Positions 1 through 6,847 of a stretch of 35,907 bases of DNA are shown here, piece after piece. The number at the start of each line of letters is the position of its first letter. The stretch's first letter is position 1. Below the pieces are notes generated by a model. The model had not been told where the DNA came from. It did no database searches and worked only from the letters and a program-made list of their open reading frames with translations. The stretch comes from Opitutia bacterium. GTDB taxonomy: Bacteria; Verrucomicrobiota; Verrucomicrobiia; Opitutales; Opitutaceae. The translations under genes and the position numbers were made by a program. The stretch is taken from assembly GCA_947449835.1 (NCBI GenBank), contig CANFSZ010000024.1, forward strand, positions 1 to 35,907, given 5' to 3'.

Positions 1-765
1 CGCAACGTCGTCCAATACTCCGTCAGCCCCAACGGCGCGATCACCCTCAGCGGCTCCAGTACCCCCACGGGCACCTCGTTCGCCGCCATCCGCACCAAGG
101 CCCAGAACGACCTGCTCGCCGCGAAAAACAGCAACCTCTTCGAGACCGCCTTCTCCGGCCTCACTTCCAACGCCATCTCCGACAGCGCGCTCGTCTCCAG
201 CATCTTCGCGCAGACGGTGCCCTTCACCACCGCGTTCCCCAATACCGGCCTCGGCCAGCAACTCCGCACCATCGCACGGCTCATTGCTGCGGCCCCCCAA
301 CTCGGTCTCAAACGCCAAGTCTTCTTCGCGCGGATCGGCGGCTTCGACCTCCACGAATCCCAACTCGGCGCGCACGCGAATCTCATCGCTGATATCTCCC
401 GTAGCGTTTCCGCCTTCTATAACGCCACCGTCGAACTCGGCGCCGCCCAACAAGTCACCACGTTCACTGCCTCCGACTTTGGCCGTACCTTCAACACCAA
501 CGGCGACGGCTCCGACCACGCTTGGGGCTCCCATCACTTTGTCGTCGGCGGCGCCGTCAAAGGCGGCGACATCTACGGCAAAATGCCCACCCTCATCCGC
601 AGCGGCCCCGATGACTCCGGCACCCGCGGCAATTGGATTCCCACGACCAGCGTCGACGAATACAGCGCCACGCTCGCGACCTGGTTCGGCGTCAGCGCCA
701 CTAATCTTCCCACCGTGCTCCCCAATATCGGCCGCTTCTCGCGCGCCAACGTCGGTTTCCTCTAA
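1..765 (+). CDS. DUF1501 family protein, 3' part (5' end outside window)
   Basis: The reading frame is open from base 1 to the TAA at 763-765, giving about 254 residues of the C-terminal part of a larger protein. The hallmarks of DUF1501 are visible: a GGFDLHESQ segment (family form GFDTHxxQ), then SDFGRT, then a DHAWGSHHF stretch followed by GGAVKGG and an IYG element. The fold is related to the alkaline phosphatase/sulfatase superfamily, but no substrate is established. In Planctomycetes and Verrucomicrobia such proteins are usually exported, often by Tat, and sit next to DUF1800 genes; neither the signal nor a DUF1800 gene can be seen because the window starts inside the gene. It lies 53 bp upstream of a membrane-anchored GspG-like protein and the pseudopilin genes, so it may be a secretion client, but that is only inferred from position. 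Confidence 0.88.
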   Translation, partial: RNVVQYSVSPNGAITLSGSSTPTGTSFAAIRTKAQNDLLAAKNSNLFETAFSGLTSNAISDSALVSSIFAQTVPFTTAFPNTGLGQQLRTIARLIAAAPQLGLKRQVFFARIGGFDLHESQLGAHANLIADISRSVSAFYNATVELGAAQQVTTFTASDFGRTFNTNGDGSDHAWGSHHFVVGGAVKGGDIYGKMPTLIRSGPDDSGTRGNWIPTTSVDEYSATLATWFGVSATNLPTVLPNIGRFSRANVGFL

Positions 766-778
766 GTCTCTCCCGCCT

Positions 779-806
779 CGCGCGGGCGCTGCTCCACGCC
801 CGCGCG
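779..806 (+). terminator. strong GC hairpin after the DUF1501 gene
   Basis: A perfect 10-bp inverted repeat, CGCGCGGGCG at 779-788 and CGCCCGCGCG at 797-806, has an 8-nt loop. It sits 14 bp after the DUF1501 stop and 12 bp before the next start. There is no T-run after it, so it may be a pause, mRNA-stability or Rho-associated structure rather than a classical intrinsic terminator. Confidence 0.4.
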
Positions 807-818
807 CCCACGTCTCGT

Positions 819-1394
819 ATGACCACGCGCCGCCTGCTACCGGCCCTCGTCTGTTTGTTGTTATTGGGCCTTTTCGTGTGGTGGCTTTTGCCGCGCGCGC
901 CCGAGCCGGAAATCGAGCCGGCTCGCGCTCGTGCCTCCGCGATTCTCGTAGCTACTCCGGAAGTCGCCGACGCTCGCCGCGAAAAAAATTCCTCGCCCTC
1001 GCCGCGCGTTCTCACCGCCCCGTACGAAGCCCCGGCTTCCCTCGCCGCCGAATTGAACTCGCCGCGCTCCGACATCACGCGCGACCTCAACCTCATCAAC
1101 GACCTGTTCACCAACTGGCGCATCAATTTTCCCCGTCTCGGTCACCCGTTCGGCGAAAACGCCGAGATCACCGCCGGTCTCATCGGCGAAAATCCCTATC
1201 GCTTGCCCCTCATGCCGCGCGACCACCCCGCGATCAACGCCGCCGGCGAACTCACCGACCGTTGGGGCACGCCTTTTCTTTTTCACGCCCTCGCCAGCGA
1301 CCGCATGGAAATCCGTTCCGCCGGACCCGATAAAAAATTTGGCACCGCCGACGATGTGCGCCTCACGCCTCCCGGCCTTGATCCGCCTTTGTAA
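819..1394 (+). CDS. membrane-anchored protein with a GspG-like C-terminal domain
   Basis: This is a 191-residue protein with one N-terminal hydrophobic segment (about residues 6-24), preceded by two arginines, then an Ala/Pro/Glu-rich linker (25-80). The C-terminal part resembles the last portion of major pseudopilins. DRWGTPFLFH (147-156) parallels LDPWGEPYQY of the GspG encoded just downstream, and SAGPDKKFGTADDV (167-180) parallels its SKGPDKADGTEDDI, the loop that binds calcium in GspG. It lacks the prepilin peptidase site (G/A-FTLLE), so it is not itself a pseudopilin. Lying directly before gspG, it could be a periplasmic accessory that mimics or contacts the pseudopilus tip; that role is inference. 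The start is the ATG that places the hydrophobic segment at the N-terminus; no Shine-Dalgarno is visible. I do not know a named family for the whole protein. Confidence 0.8.
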   Translation: MTTRRLLPALVCLLLLGLFVWWLLPRAPEPEIEPARARASAILVATPEVADARREKNSSPSPRVLTAPYEAPASLAAELNSPRSDITRDLNLINDLFTNWRINFPRLGHPFGENAEITAGLIGENPYRLPLMPRDHPAINAAGELTDRWGTPFLFHALASDRMEIRSAGPDKKFGTADDVRLTPPGLDPPL

Positions 1395-1429
1395 ACGCAT
1401 ACCGCCCGCGCGGCGTTTTGGTGTTTTTT
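1393..1429 (+). terminator. possible intrinsic terminator before gspG
   Basis: AAACGC (1393-1398) can pair with GCGTTT (1413-1418). A further CGC/GCG pairing lies across a small bulge, and the stem is followed by TTTT and a run of six T (1424-1429). It overlaps the stop codon of the preceding gene. It could separate that gene from the gsp operon, which would then start from a promoter within 1430-1548. Confidence 0.35.
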
Positions 1430-1548
1430 ACGGGTCAGCAGCGGCCTCTTCGGCGGATCGAGCGCGTTTCCCTGCTATTTTCCTGCAACCTCTGGCCGCC
1501 GCCAGCGTCTCGACAACGACCCCAGTATCCCCAAATTTAATCTTCATC

Positions 1549-2037
1549 ATGTTCGCTACCCAACCCTCGTCCTGCTCGCGTTCGCGCTTTTCCGCTCGCG
1601 CCCGCCGCGCCTTCACGCTCCTCGAAATCCTCGTCGTGCTCGCCATCATCGGGCTCCTCGCCGGTCTCGCCATCAGCAACGTCGATAAAATCTTCGGCGG
1701 TGCGCAAGTCACCACGGCCTCGCTCTTCGTTAAAGAGAGCATGAAAACCTCGCTCACGACCTATCGCATCCACCTCGGCGATTATCCCTCGAGCGCCGAA
1801 GGCATCTTGGCCCTGGTCGCCGCTCCCGCCAACAAGGCCGACCGTTGGCGCGGCCCCTACATCGAAGGCGGCAAAGTTCCCCTCGATCCTTGGGGCGAGC
1901 CCTACCAATACCGTTATCCCGGCACCAAAAATAAAGGCGGCTACGACCTTTATTCCAAAGGCCCCGACAAAGCCGACGGCACCGAAGACGACATCGGCAA
2001 CTGGGATTCCACCGCGGCTGCTACGCCCGGAAAATAA
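1549..2037 (+). CDS. gspG: type II secretion major pseudopilin GspG
   Basis: This 162-residue protein is the major pseudopilin that assembles into the periplasmic pseudopilus of the type II secretion system. A 21-residue basic leader (RSRFSARARRA) is followed by the type IV pilin-like signature FTLLEILVVLAIIGLLAGL, with the required Glu at mature position 5 (E26). The C-terminal half has DPWGEPYQY (113-121) and the calcium-loop element SKGPDKADGTEDDI (136-149), both diagnostic for GspG. I chose ATG 1549 because it gives a normal leader; an in-frame start at 1339 would add 70 residues overlapping the previous gene. The residue before the cleavage site is Ala21, not the usual Gly. The next gene starts 3 bp after the stop, so it heads a packed operon. 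Confidence 0.95.
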   Translation: MFATQPSSCSRSRFSARARRAFTLLEILVVLAIIGLLAGLAISNVDKIFGGAQVTTASLFVKESMKTSLTTYRIHLGDYPSSAEGILALVAAPANKADRWRGPYIEGGKVPLDPWGEPYQYRYPGTKNKGGYDLYSKGPDKADGTEDDIGNWDSTAAATPGK

Positions 2038-2040
2038 TTC

Positions 2041-2625
2041 ATGATCGAGTGCGGCCAGCAACCGGCGGCAGGCGGCCGGGCCGCGCGGGTGGGGCGCTTC
2101 GCTCCCTTCGTTTCCCGTGTATATCGCCGCGGCTTCACGCTGCTCGAGATGCTCCTCACGCTCGCGCTCATCGCATTGCTCGCGGGCGCGCTTATCGGCG
2201 GCTCCTCCGCGCTGCTCGCCGAGAAACCGCCTTCGGCGGACGATGTTTTTTGGAGCACCGTTCGCACCGCGCGCAAGACCGCTCTGAACGCTGAGCAAGA
2301 TCTCAACCTCCGCTACGACGAGAAAACCAAAGCCTTCCAGCTCACGCCGCCCGACGGCAACATCCAGTCGTTTCCGATCCCCGTCGCCGGCTCCGGCAGC
2401 GATCTCATCGTCGAATTTCTCGCCGCCCAAAAAACCGGCGGTTCCATTCTCCTCGGTGGCACCGTCGTCGAAACTGAGCCCTTGAGCGGCGGTGTGACAT
2501 TTTACGCCGATGGCACTTGCACGCCCTTCCGCCTGCAGATTCGCGTCAACGGCGGCGCGCACATCATCGCGCTCGACCCGTGGACGTGTTCGCCGGTGCT
2601 CACGCCACCAAAAGCCACGCCGTGA
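2041..2625 (+). CDS. gspH: type II secretion minor pseudopilin GspH-like
   Basis: This 194-residue protein has a prepilin-type leader of about 31 residues ending in YRRG, then FTLLEMLLTLALIALLAGALIGG (cleavage after G31, Glu at +5). The rest is a soluble beta-rich region of the size expected for a GspH minor pseudopilin. The C-terminal region is poorly conserved in this family, so the GspH label rests on the N-terminus and the order G-H-I-J-K. It starts 3 bp after gspG and its TGA overlaps the GTG start of gspI, which indicates translational coupling. GspH is thought to sit just below the I-J-K tip complex of the pseudopilus. Confidence 0.85.
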   Translation: MIECGQQPAAGGRAARVGRFAPFVSRVYRRGFTLLEMLLTLALIALLAGALIGGSSALLAEKPPSADDVFWSTVRTARKTALNAEQDLNLRYDEKTKAFQLTPPDGNIQSFPIPVAGSGSDLIVEFLAAQKTGGSILLGGTVVETEPLSGGVTFYADGTCTPFRLQIRVNGGAHIIALDPWTCSPVLTPPKATP

Positions 2626-3116
2626 TCTCGCCCGTTTTTTCTCTTTCCGCGCGCGCCCCGCGCTCCGTCGCCGGCTTCAGTCTGCTCGAAGTCCTCGTGG
2701 CACTGATGATCTTCGCGCTCTCGGCCATCGTGCTCGGCTCCACGTACGTTAATATCCTCAACAGCTACGAGGCCGTCGCCCGCGGCAACACGCGCGACGA
2801 AGACGTCGCCTTCGCCCGCGCCCAACTTCTCGCTCAACCCGACCGCGCCAAAGTCGAAGCGGGCGCGGAATTTGATTCGCTCGAAAACCGTCACGTCCGC
2901 TGGAGCGCGACGCTCGCCAGCACGGCGATGCCCGACCTTTTTGCCGTCACCTTTTTGTGCGAAGTCACCGATATGTCCAAGGGCGGCGACGCGCAAAAAA
3001 CCACTCAGACTTTCACGGTGTTGCGCCCCACGTGGTCCGATGCGGCCGAGAAAACCCAACTCCGCCAAGCCGTGCGCGACCGCATCGCAGAACTTCAAGG
3101 CACCAAGAAAAAATGA
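2622..3116 (+). CDS. gspI: type II secretion minor pseudopilin GspI-like
   Basis: This 164-residue protein starts with a short leader ending SVAG, then FSLLEVLVALMIFALSAIV, a typical GspI signature (cleavage after G18, Glu at +5). I chose GTG 2622, which overlaps the gspH stop as GTGA, because it yields a normal 18-residue leader. An in-frame start further upstream (2517) would add 35 residues translated from inside gspH. The C-terminal TFTVLRP element and overall length fit minor pseudopilin I, which in the family nucleates the I-J-K tip complex. Its stop overlaps the start of gspJ by ATGA. Confidence 0.88.
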   Translation: MISPVFSLSARAPRSVAGFSLLEVLVALMIFALSAIVLGSTYVNILNSYEAVARGNTRDEDVAFARAQLLAQPDRAKVEAGAEFDSLENRHVRWSATLASTAMPDLFAVTFLCEVTDMSKGGDAQKTTQTFTVLRPTWSDAAEKTQLRQAVRDRIAELQGTKKK

Positions 3117-3799
3117 GCCCGCGCCGCCACATTTTTTCTCCTGCCGCGCGTTGTGCGCGCCGCCGCGCGGGCTTTACTCTCCTCGAGATTTTGCTCTCGC
3201 TCGCGCTCGTCGCGTTGATGCTCGTCGCGCTCAACACCTTTGTGTTTTCCATGGGCGAACTCTGGGGGAAAAACACCGACATCCGCCTCTTCGAGCAACA
3301 CGTCCGCGCCGTCACCCGCGCCCTCGATCGCGAACTCCGCGCCGCCACCCTTCCGCCCGCCGCCCGCGCCAACGCCAGTCCCGTCGCGCCTCAAGAAATC
3401 CGCCCCAGCGGTGGCGTCACCGACACGTTGCTCACCTTTGAACTTCCCGCCGGCACCCGCCTGATTAGCTGGCCCGGTCCCGCGCTGCCCGAAGTCGTGT
3501 GCTCGCTCCAAGCCCGCCAAAACGAAGGCCTGATCCTACTGTGGCATTCCCGTCTCGAACCCCGCTTCGAAGCCGATCCTCCGCGGGAGACGATCCTGAC
3601 TCCTTTCGTCACCGCCATTGCTTACGATTACTACGACACCGCCTTGCTGCGCTGGACGACCGAGACGGCCGTCAAAAAAGACAACACCGGCAAATACACC
3701 GCACCGCAGCGCCTCCGCTTGAAATTCGCTTACGGTGCGTTCACCCGTGAGACCGTCGTCAATCTCGGCAACACCCCGCAAGGGTTACCCAATTTTTAA
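3113..3799 (+). CDS. gspJ: type II secretion minor pseudopilin GspJ-like
   Basis: This 228-residue protein has the leader MSPRRHIFSPAARCARRRAG, then FTLLEILLSLALVALMLVAL (cleavage after G20, Glu at +5). The ATG at 3113 overlaps the gspI stop (ATGA). The length and the beta-rich C-terminal part, with LRLKFAYG near the end, match GspJ, a component of the pseudopilus tip. gspK follows after 6 bp. An in-frame start upstream at 2957 would run through gspI and is not needed. Confidence 0.88.
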   Translation: MSPRRHIFSPAARCARRRAGFTLLEILLSLALVALMLVALNTFVFSMGELWGKNTDIRLFEQHVRAVTRALDRELRAATLPPAARANASPVAPQEIRPSGGVTDTLLTFELPAGTRLISWPGPALPEVVCSLQARQNEGLILLWHSRLEPRFEADPPRETILTPFVTAIAYDYYDTALLRWTTETAVKKDNTGKYTAPQRLRLKFAYGAFTRETVVNLGNTPQGLPNF

Positions 3800-3805
3800 C
3801 CGGCG

Positions 3806-4966
3806 ATGAAAGCACGCTCTCTTTCTTCCGTCCGCGCCAGCGTCCTCGTGATCGTGATGGTCACGCTGATTTTCACGGCTCTCGCGCTCACCGTCTTCCT
3901 TGAAAAAGCCTCCAACGACCTGATCGTCGAAGCCCGCGAAGCCGACACCCGCCGCCTCCGGCAAGAAGCTTATTCGGCCCTCGAGACCACGCTCTCTGTC
4001 CTAGAAGAATTTCGCCTCGTCACCAACGGCCTCCACACGCCCGCCGAAGGTTGGTCCGACCCTCTCGGTTTCGCCGGCTACGTTCCCACCGAGGGTCGCA
4101 CGGTCACGGTCACTTTTGAAGACGAGAGCGGTAAACTCTCCCTGCCGCAGACGGGCGCTAATCAGCTTCAAAACCTCTTTCTCGCCTTCGGCCTCACCAA
4201 CTACGACACCGAGAAACTCACCGACATCATGCTCGGCTGGATGAAGCGGAATCACACCTACACCACCGCTCAATCGCCCGATTACGAACACGCCGCCTTA
4301 GCCTACGCCGCGCCGCTGCGCTCGCTGCGTTCCTACAGCGAACTCGCCGCGATCGATTTTGCGCGCACCATCTTCTTCGACGAAGCCGGTCACCCCAACG
4401 ACCTCTACCGCCGCTTCGTCGAGAACGTTTCCCTGCTCAATTTCCAGCGCACTAACCTCAACGGCGCCAAATCCGACGTCCTCACCGCTCTCGGCGAATT
4501 CGACGAAACGCAGAAAACCAAGCTCTCCGACTACCTCGCCGGCACCGGCCAATCCGCCTACAACGGCCCCGGCTGGTTCACCGCCTCCAACGACGCCCGC
4601 AAATTTCTCGGCTCCGCCGGCCGCGCCAACACCTTCGGCACCACCATCAGCGCCCTCCGTATCCGCCTCGTTGTGCAAGAAGGCCGCGCCCAATACCGCC
4701 TCGATGTCGTCGTTTCCCCCCAAGGGGGCGGGGCAACCACCGTGCTGACGACCGCAACCAACACCCGCGCCAATACGTCTGACGAACAAGCCGCCAGTGC
4801 CGCCAACATCTCCACCACCTCCCGCCCCACGACCACCCCGTCCTCCGCCACCACCGCCGCCGCGGCCAGCACCCGGCTCAATTACCCGTTCACGATCCTC
4901 CAACTCGCCGAAAACGAGCCCCTGCCGCCGCCTCCACCGCCTCCACCGCCTCCACCCGCGCCCTAG
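3806..4966 (+). CDS. gspK: type II secretion minor pseudopilin GspK-like, with poly-proline tail
   Basis: This 386-residue protein starts with a basic N-terminus and a hydrophobic segment (about 12-32, SVLVIVMVTLIFTALALTVF) without the Glu at +5, as is usual for GspK, the tip pseudopilin. The cleavage position would fall after Ala11. The central region (about 110-300) contains the alpha-helical insert typical of GspK, for example LTDIMLGWMKRN followed by LRSYSELAAID. The C-terminus is odd: a Ser/Thr/Ala-rich stretch (about 320-365) is followed by LNYPFTILQLAENEPL and then eleven prolines and a final AP. That tail is encoded by a 9-bp tandem repeat (4928-4954) and is not a normal part of GspK. 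It lies 6 bp after gspJ. Confidence 0.87.
   Translation: MKARSLSSVRASVLVIVMVTLIFTALALTVFLEKASNDLIVEAREADTRRLRQEAYSALETTLSVLEEFRLVTNGLHTPAEGWSDPLGFAGYVPTEGRTVTVTFEDESGKLSLPQTGANQLQNLFLAFGLTNYDTEKLTDIMLGWMKRNHTYTTAQSPDYEHAALAYAAPLRSLRSYSELAAIDFARTIFFDEAGHPNDLYRRFVENVSLLNFQRTNLNGAKSDVLTALGEFDETQKTKLSDYLAGTGQSAYNGPGWFTASNDARKFLGSAGRANTFGTTISALRIRLVVQEGRAQYRLDVVVSPQGGGATTVLTTATNTRANTSDEQAASAANISTTSRPTTTPSSATTAAAASTRLNYPFTILQLAENEPLPPPPPPPPPPPAP
4928..4954 (+). repeat. CCGCCTCCA x3 tandem repeat in the gspK tail
   Basis: Three exact copies of the 9-mer CCGCCTCCA (4928-4936, 4937-4945, 4946-4954) encode Pro-Pro-Pro units at the extreme C-terminus of the GspK-like protein. Units are in frame, so copy-number change would lengthen or shorten the proline run without a frameshift. 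Confidence 0.9.
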
Positions 4967-5054
4967 TCGTCGCCAACCTTTTCGTTTTTTCGCTTAAACG
5001 TTCTCCCTTTCTCGGCCATTCTCCCTTTTTCTCCTCTCGCCAACCTATTTTCCG

Positions 5055-6227
5055 ATGAGCGATTCGCCCCTCCACTTTCTCCGCGCCGGCCCCCCGCCGC
5101 CCAAGGTCTGTCTCTTGCCCGACGCGCTCTTCTTCACCCGCGCCATCCCGATCGCCGCCGAAACGCCCGCTGCGGACGTCGCCTCGCAGGTCGAACTTGC
5201 TCTTGAGTCCCTCGCGCCGTTCCCCGTCGCCCAGCTTTATTACGGTTACTATTATCCGCCCGGTGCCAGCGCCGCGCTCGTCTTCGCCGCTTATCGCCGC
5301 CGCGTCACGGCCGAACAATCTGACCTTTGGAACGAAGCGGATCTCGTCCTTCCGACCTTTGCGGCTCTGCTTGGCGCCCCGCTCGCTGCCGGCACCACGT
5401 TAATCCTTACGCACTCAGACAGCCTCACGGCGCTCCACGCTGCCGCCGAGGGCCCCGTGCAGATTTTCACCACGCCGTTCGCCCCGGCCACCGACGACGT
5501 CCCCGCCCACGAGGCCGCTCTCGCCGCCGCTAAAGTTGAACTCCTCCGTGTGGTCGGCGGTAGCACCAACGTCCTCGATCTCGCGACGCTGCCCGTCGCT
5601 CAAGCCGCCGCCCGCGATGGCGATTTCACCTTTGTCGCCGGCGAAATCACCTCGCGCCTGCCCGCCGTGATCGCCGCCGATCTCGACGTCCGCGACAAAG
5701 CCGCCCTCTTGGCTCGCCGCCGTGGTTTCGCCCGCGACGTCATGTTCTGGCGTGTCGCCGTCGGCTGCGTGCTCGCGCTTTTGTTCATGGGTCTTGGGGA
5801 GATTTCCCTCGGCGCCGCTCGCGCCACCTGGCAAAAAGTCCGTCTCACTCAGCTCTCCGCCCAGCGCCCGACCGTCGAGAAAATCATGAACGCGCAGGCT
5901 CTAGCTACGCGCATCGAAGACCTCTCCACCAAACGCCTGCTCCCGATGGAGATGATCTCCGTCGTCGCCGCCAAGATTCCCGGCACGATTCGTTTCTCGC
6001 GCGTTGTCACCGACGCCAAAGACCTCGAACGCGTCACCATCGACGCGCGCACGGATAACAGCGGCGAGATCACGCTGTTTAAAACCGCCCTCGAAGCGCT
6101 CCCTGAAGTCTCGCACGCCGAGATCAGCGGCCAACGCAACGCCCCCGGCTCGCCCACCACTACCTTCACCCTCACGACCACCTTCAAAGCCGGCGCCGTC
6201 AAACCCGCCGCCACCGCCGCGCCATGA
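5055..6227 (+). CDS. GspL/PilM-PilN-like inner-membrane assembly protein of the type II secretion system
   Basis: This is a 390-residue protein. Residues 1-225 form a soluble region that would lie in the cytoplasm, with the actin-like GspL/PilM shape suggested by VELALESLAPFP near the N-terminus. A single membrane segment follows at about 230-250 (MFWRVAVGCVLALLFMG), then a coiled stretch (about 255-290) and a small periplasmic ferredoxin-like domain (about 300-375). This cyto-TM-peri plan matches GspL, which links the secretion ATPase GspE to the pseudopilus platform. Sequence conservation is low, so the name rests on architecture and on position between gspK and a GspM-like gene. Its TGA overlaps the next start as ATGA. 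The 88-bp leader before it (4967-5054) is very pyrimidine-rich and has no Shine-Dalgarno. Confidence 0.72.
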   Translation: MSDSPLHFLRAGPPPPKVCLLPDALFFTRAIPIAAETPAADVASQVELALESLAPFPVAQLYYGYYYPPGASAALVFAAYRRRVTAEQSDLWNEADLVLPTFAALLGAPLAAGTTLILTHSDSLTALHAAAEGPVQIFTTPFAPATDDVPAHEAALAAAKVELLRVVGGSTNVLDLATLPVAQAAARDGDFTFVAGEITSRLPAVIAADLDVRDKAALLARRRGFARDVMFWRVAVGCVLALLFMGLGEISLGAARATWQKVRLTQLSAQRPTVEKIMNAQALATRIEDLSTKRLLPMEMISVVAAKIPGTIRFSRVVTDAKDLERVTIDARTDNSGEITLFKTALEALPEVSHAEISGQRNAPGSPTTTFTLTTTFKAGAVKPAATAAP

Positions 6228-6754
6228 TCCGCACCCTCCGCGCCCTATTCCTCGCCCGACTTTTCCGCGAGAAACTTCTCCTCGTCGCGTTCGCCGTCCT
6301 CGGCGTGGTGATGTGGTTTTCTGGCTTCAGCACTCGCGTCGGCACCTTCTGGCGCGAGCAACGCTCCACCAGCATTTCTCTCGCCGAGCAGAAGCAATGG
6401 CTCGCCAACCGCACCGCCATCGATGCCTCCGCGCAGAAAGCTGCCGCCCGCCTCGACGCCGCCCAGACGCTCGACGCCACGCGCCTCTACGCTGAGGTCG
6501 ATAAACTCGCCCGCGCCGCCGGCGTCACTCCCGGCCTCGGCGAGCAACGCGACGTCACCGGCGACCAGTTCTCCGTGCACTCGCTCCAAGTCACCATCAC
6601 CAAAGTCGATTGGGAGGCGTTGAAAAAATTCTACCTCAACCTCCAGGCGCGCTCCCCGTATATCAGCATCGAGCAATTTACGCTCAACGCGCCCCCCTCG
6701 GGCACGCCCCTCACGGCGGTGCTCCGCGTTTCCTCGGTCGAAGTCGCCAAATAA
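6224..6754 (+). CDS. GspM/PilO-like inner-membrane protein of the type II secretion system
   Basis: This 176-residue bitopic protein has a short basic cytoplasmic N-terminus, one membrane segment (about 18-36, LLLVAFAVLGVVMWFSGF), a helical periplasmic region rich in Ala/Leu (about 45-105) and a C-terminal small alpha/beta domain (about 110-175). This is the GspM plan; GspM pairs with GspL to hold the inner-membrane platform. It overlaps the GspL-like gene by 4 bp (ATGA), so the two are almost certainly co-translated. It is the last gene of the packed secretion operon. The gene 94 bp further on belongs to a different functional group. The name is by position and topology, not by strong sequence identity. 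Confidence 0.7.
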   Translation: MIRTLRALFLARLFREKLLLVAFAVLGVVMWFSGFSTRVGTFWREQRSTSISLAEQKQWLANRTAIDASAQKAAARLDAAQTLDATRLYAEVDKLARAAGVTPGLGEQRDVTGDQFSVHSLQVTITKVDWEALKKFYLNLQARSPYISIEQFTLNAPPSGTPLTAVLRVSSVEVAK

Positions 6755-6847
6755 ATAGCGGCTTTCAGCTGCTGGCTGGTCGTGGGTTCGTGTTCGTCGT
6801 TCGGCTTGTTTAAGATCCCGATTCGATTACTCTCATTTTATCATCCG

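Noticed and set aside
1537-2562. Long minus-strand open frame (341 codons) opposite gspG-gspH
   Set aside because: It is antisense to two well-supported pseudopilin genes; its translation is Gly/Ala/Glu/Arg-rich low-complexity sequence, as expected from GC-rich antisense frames.
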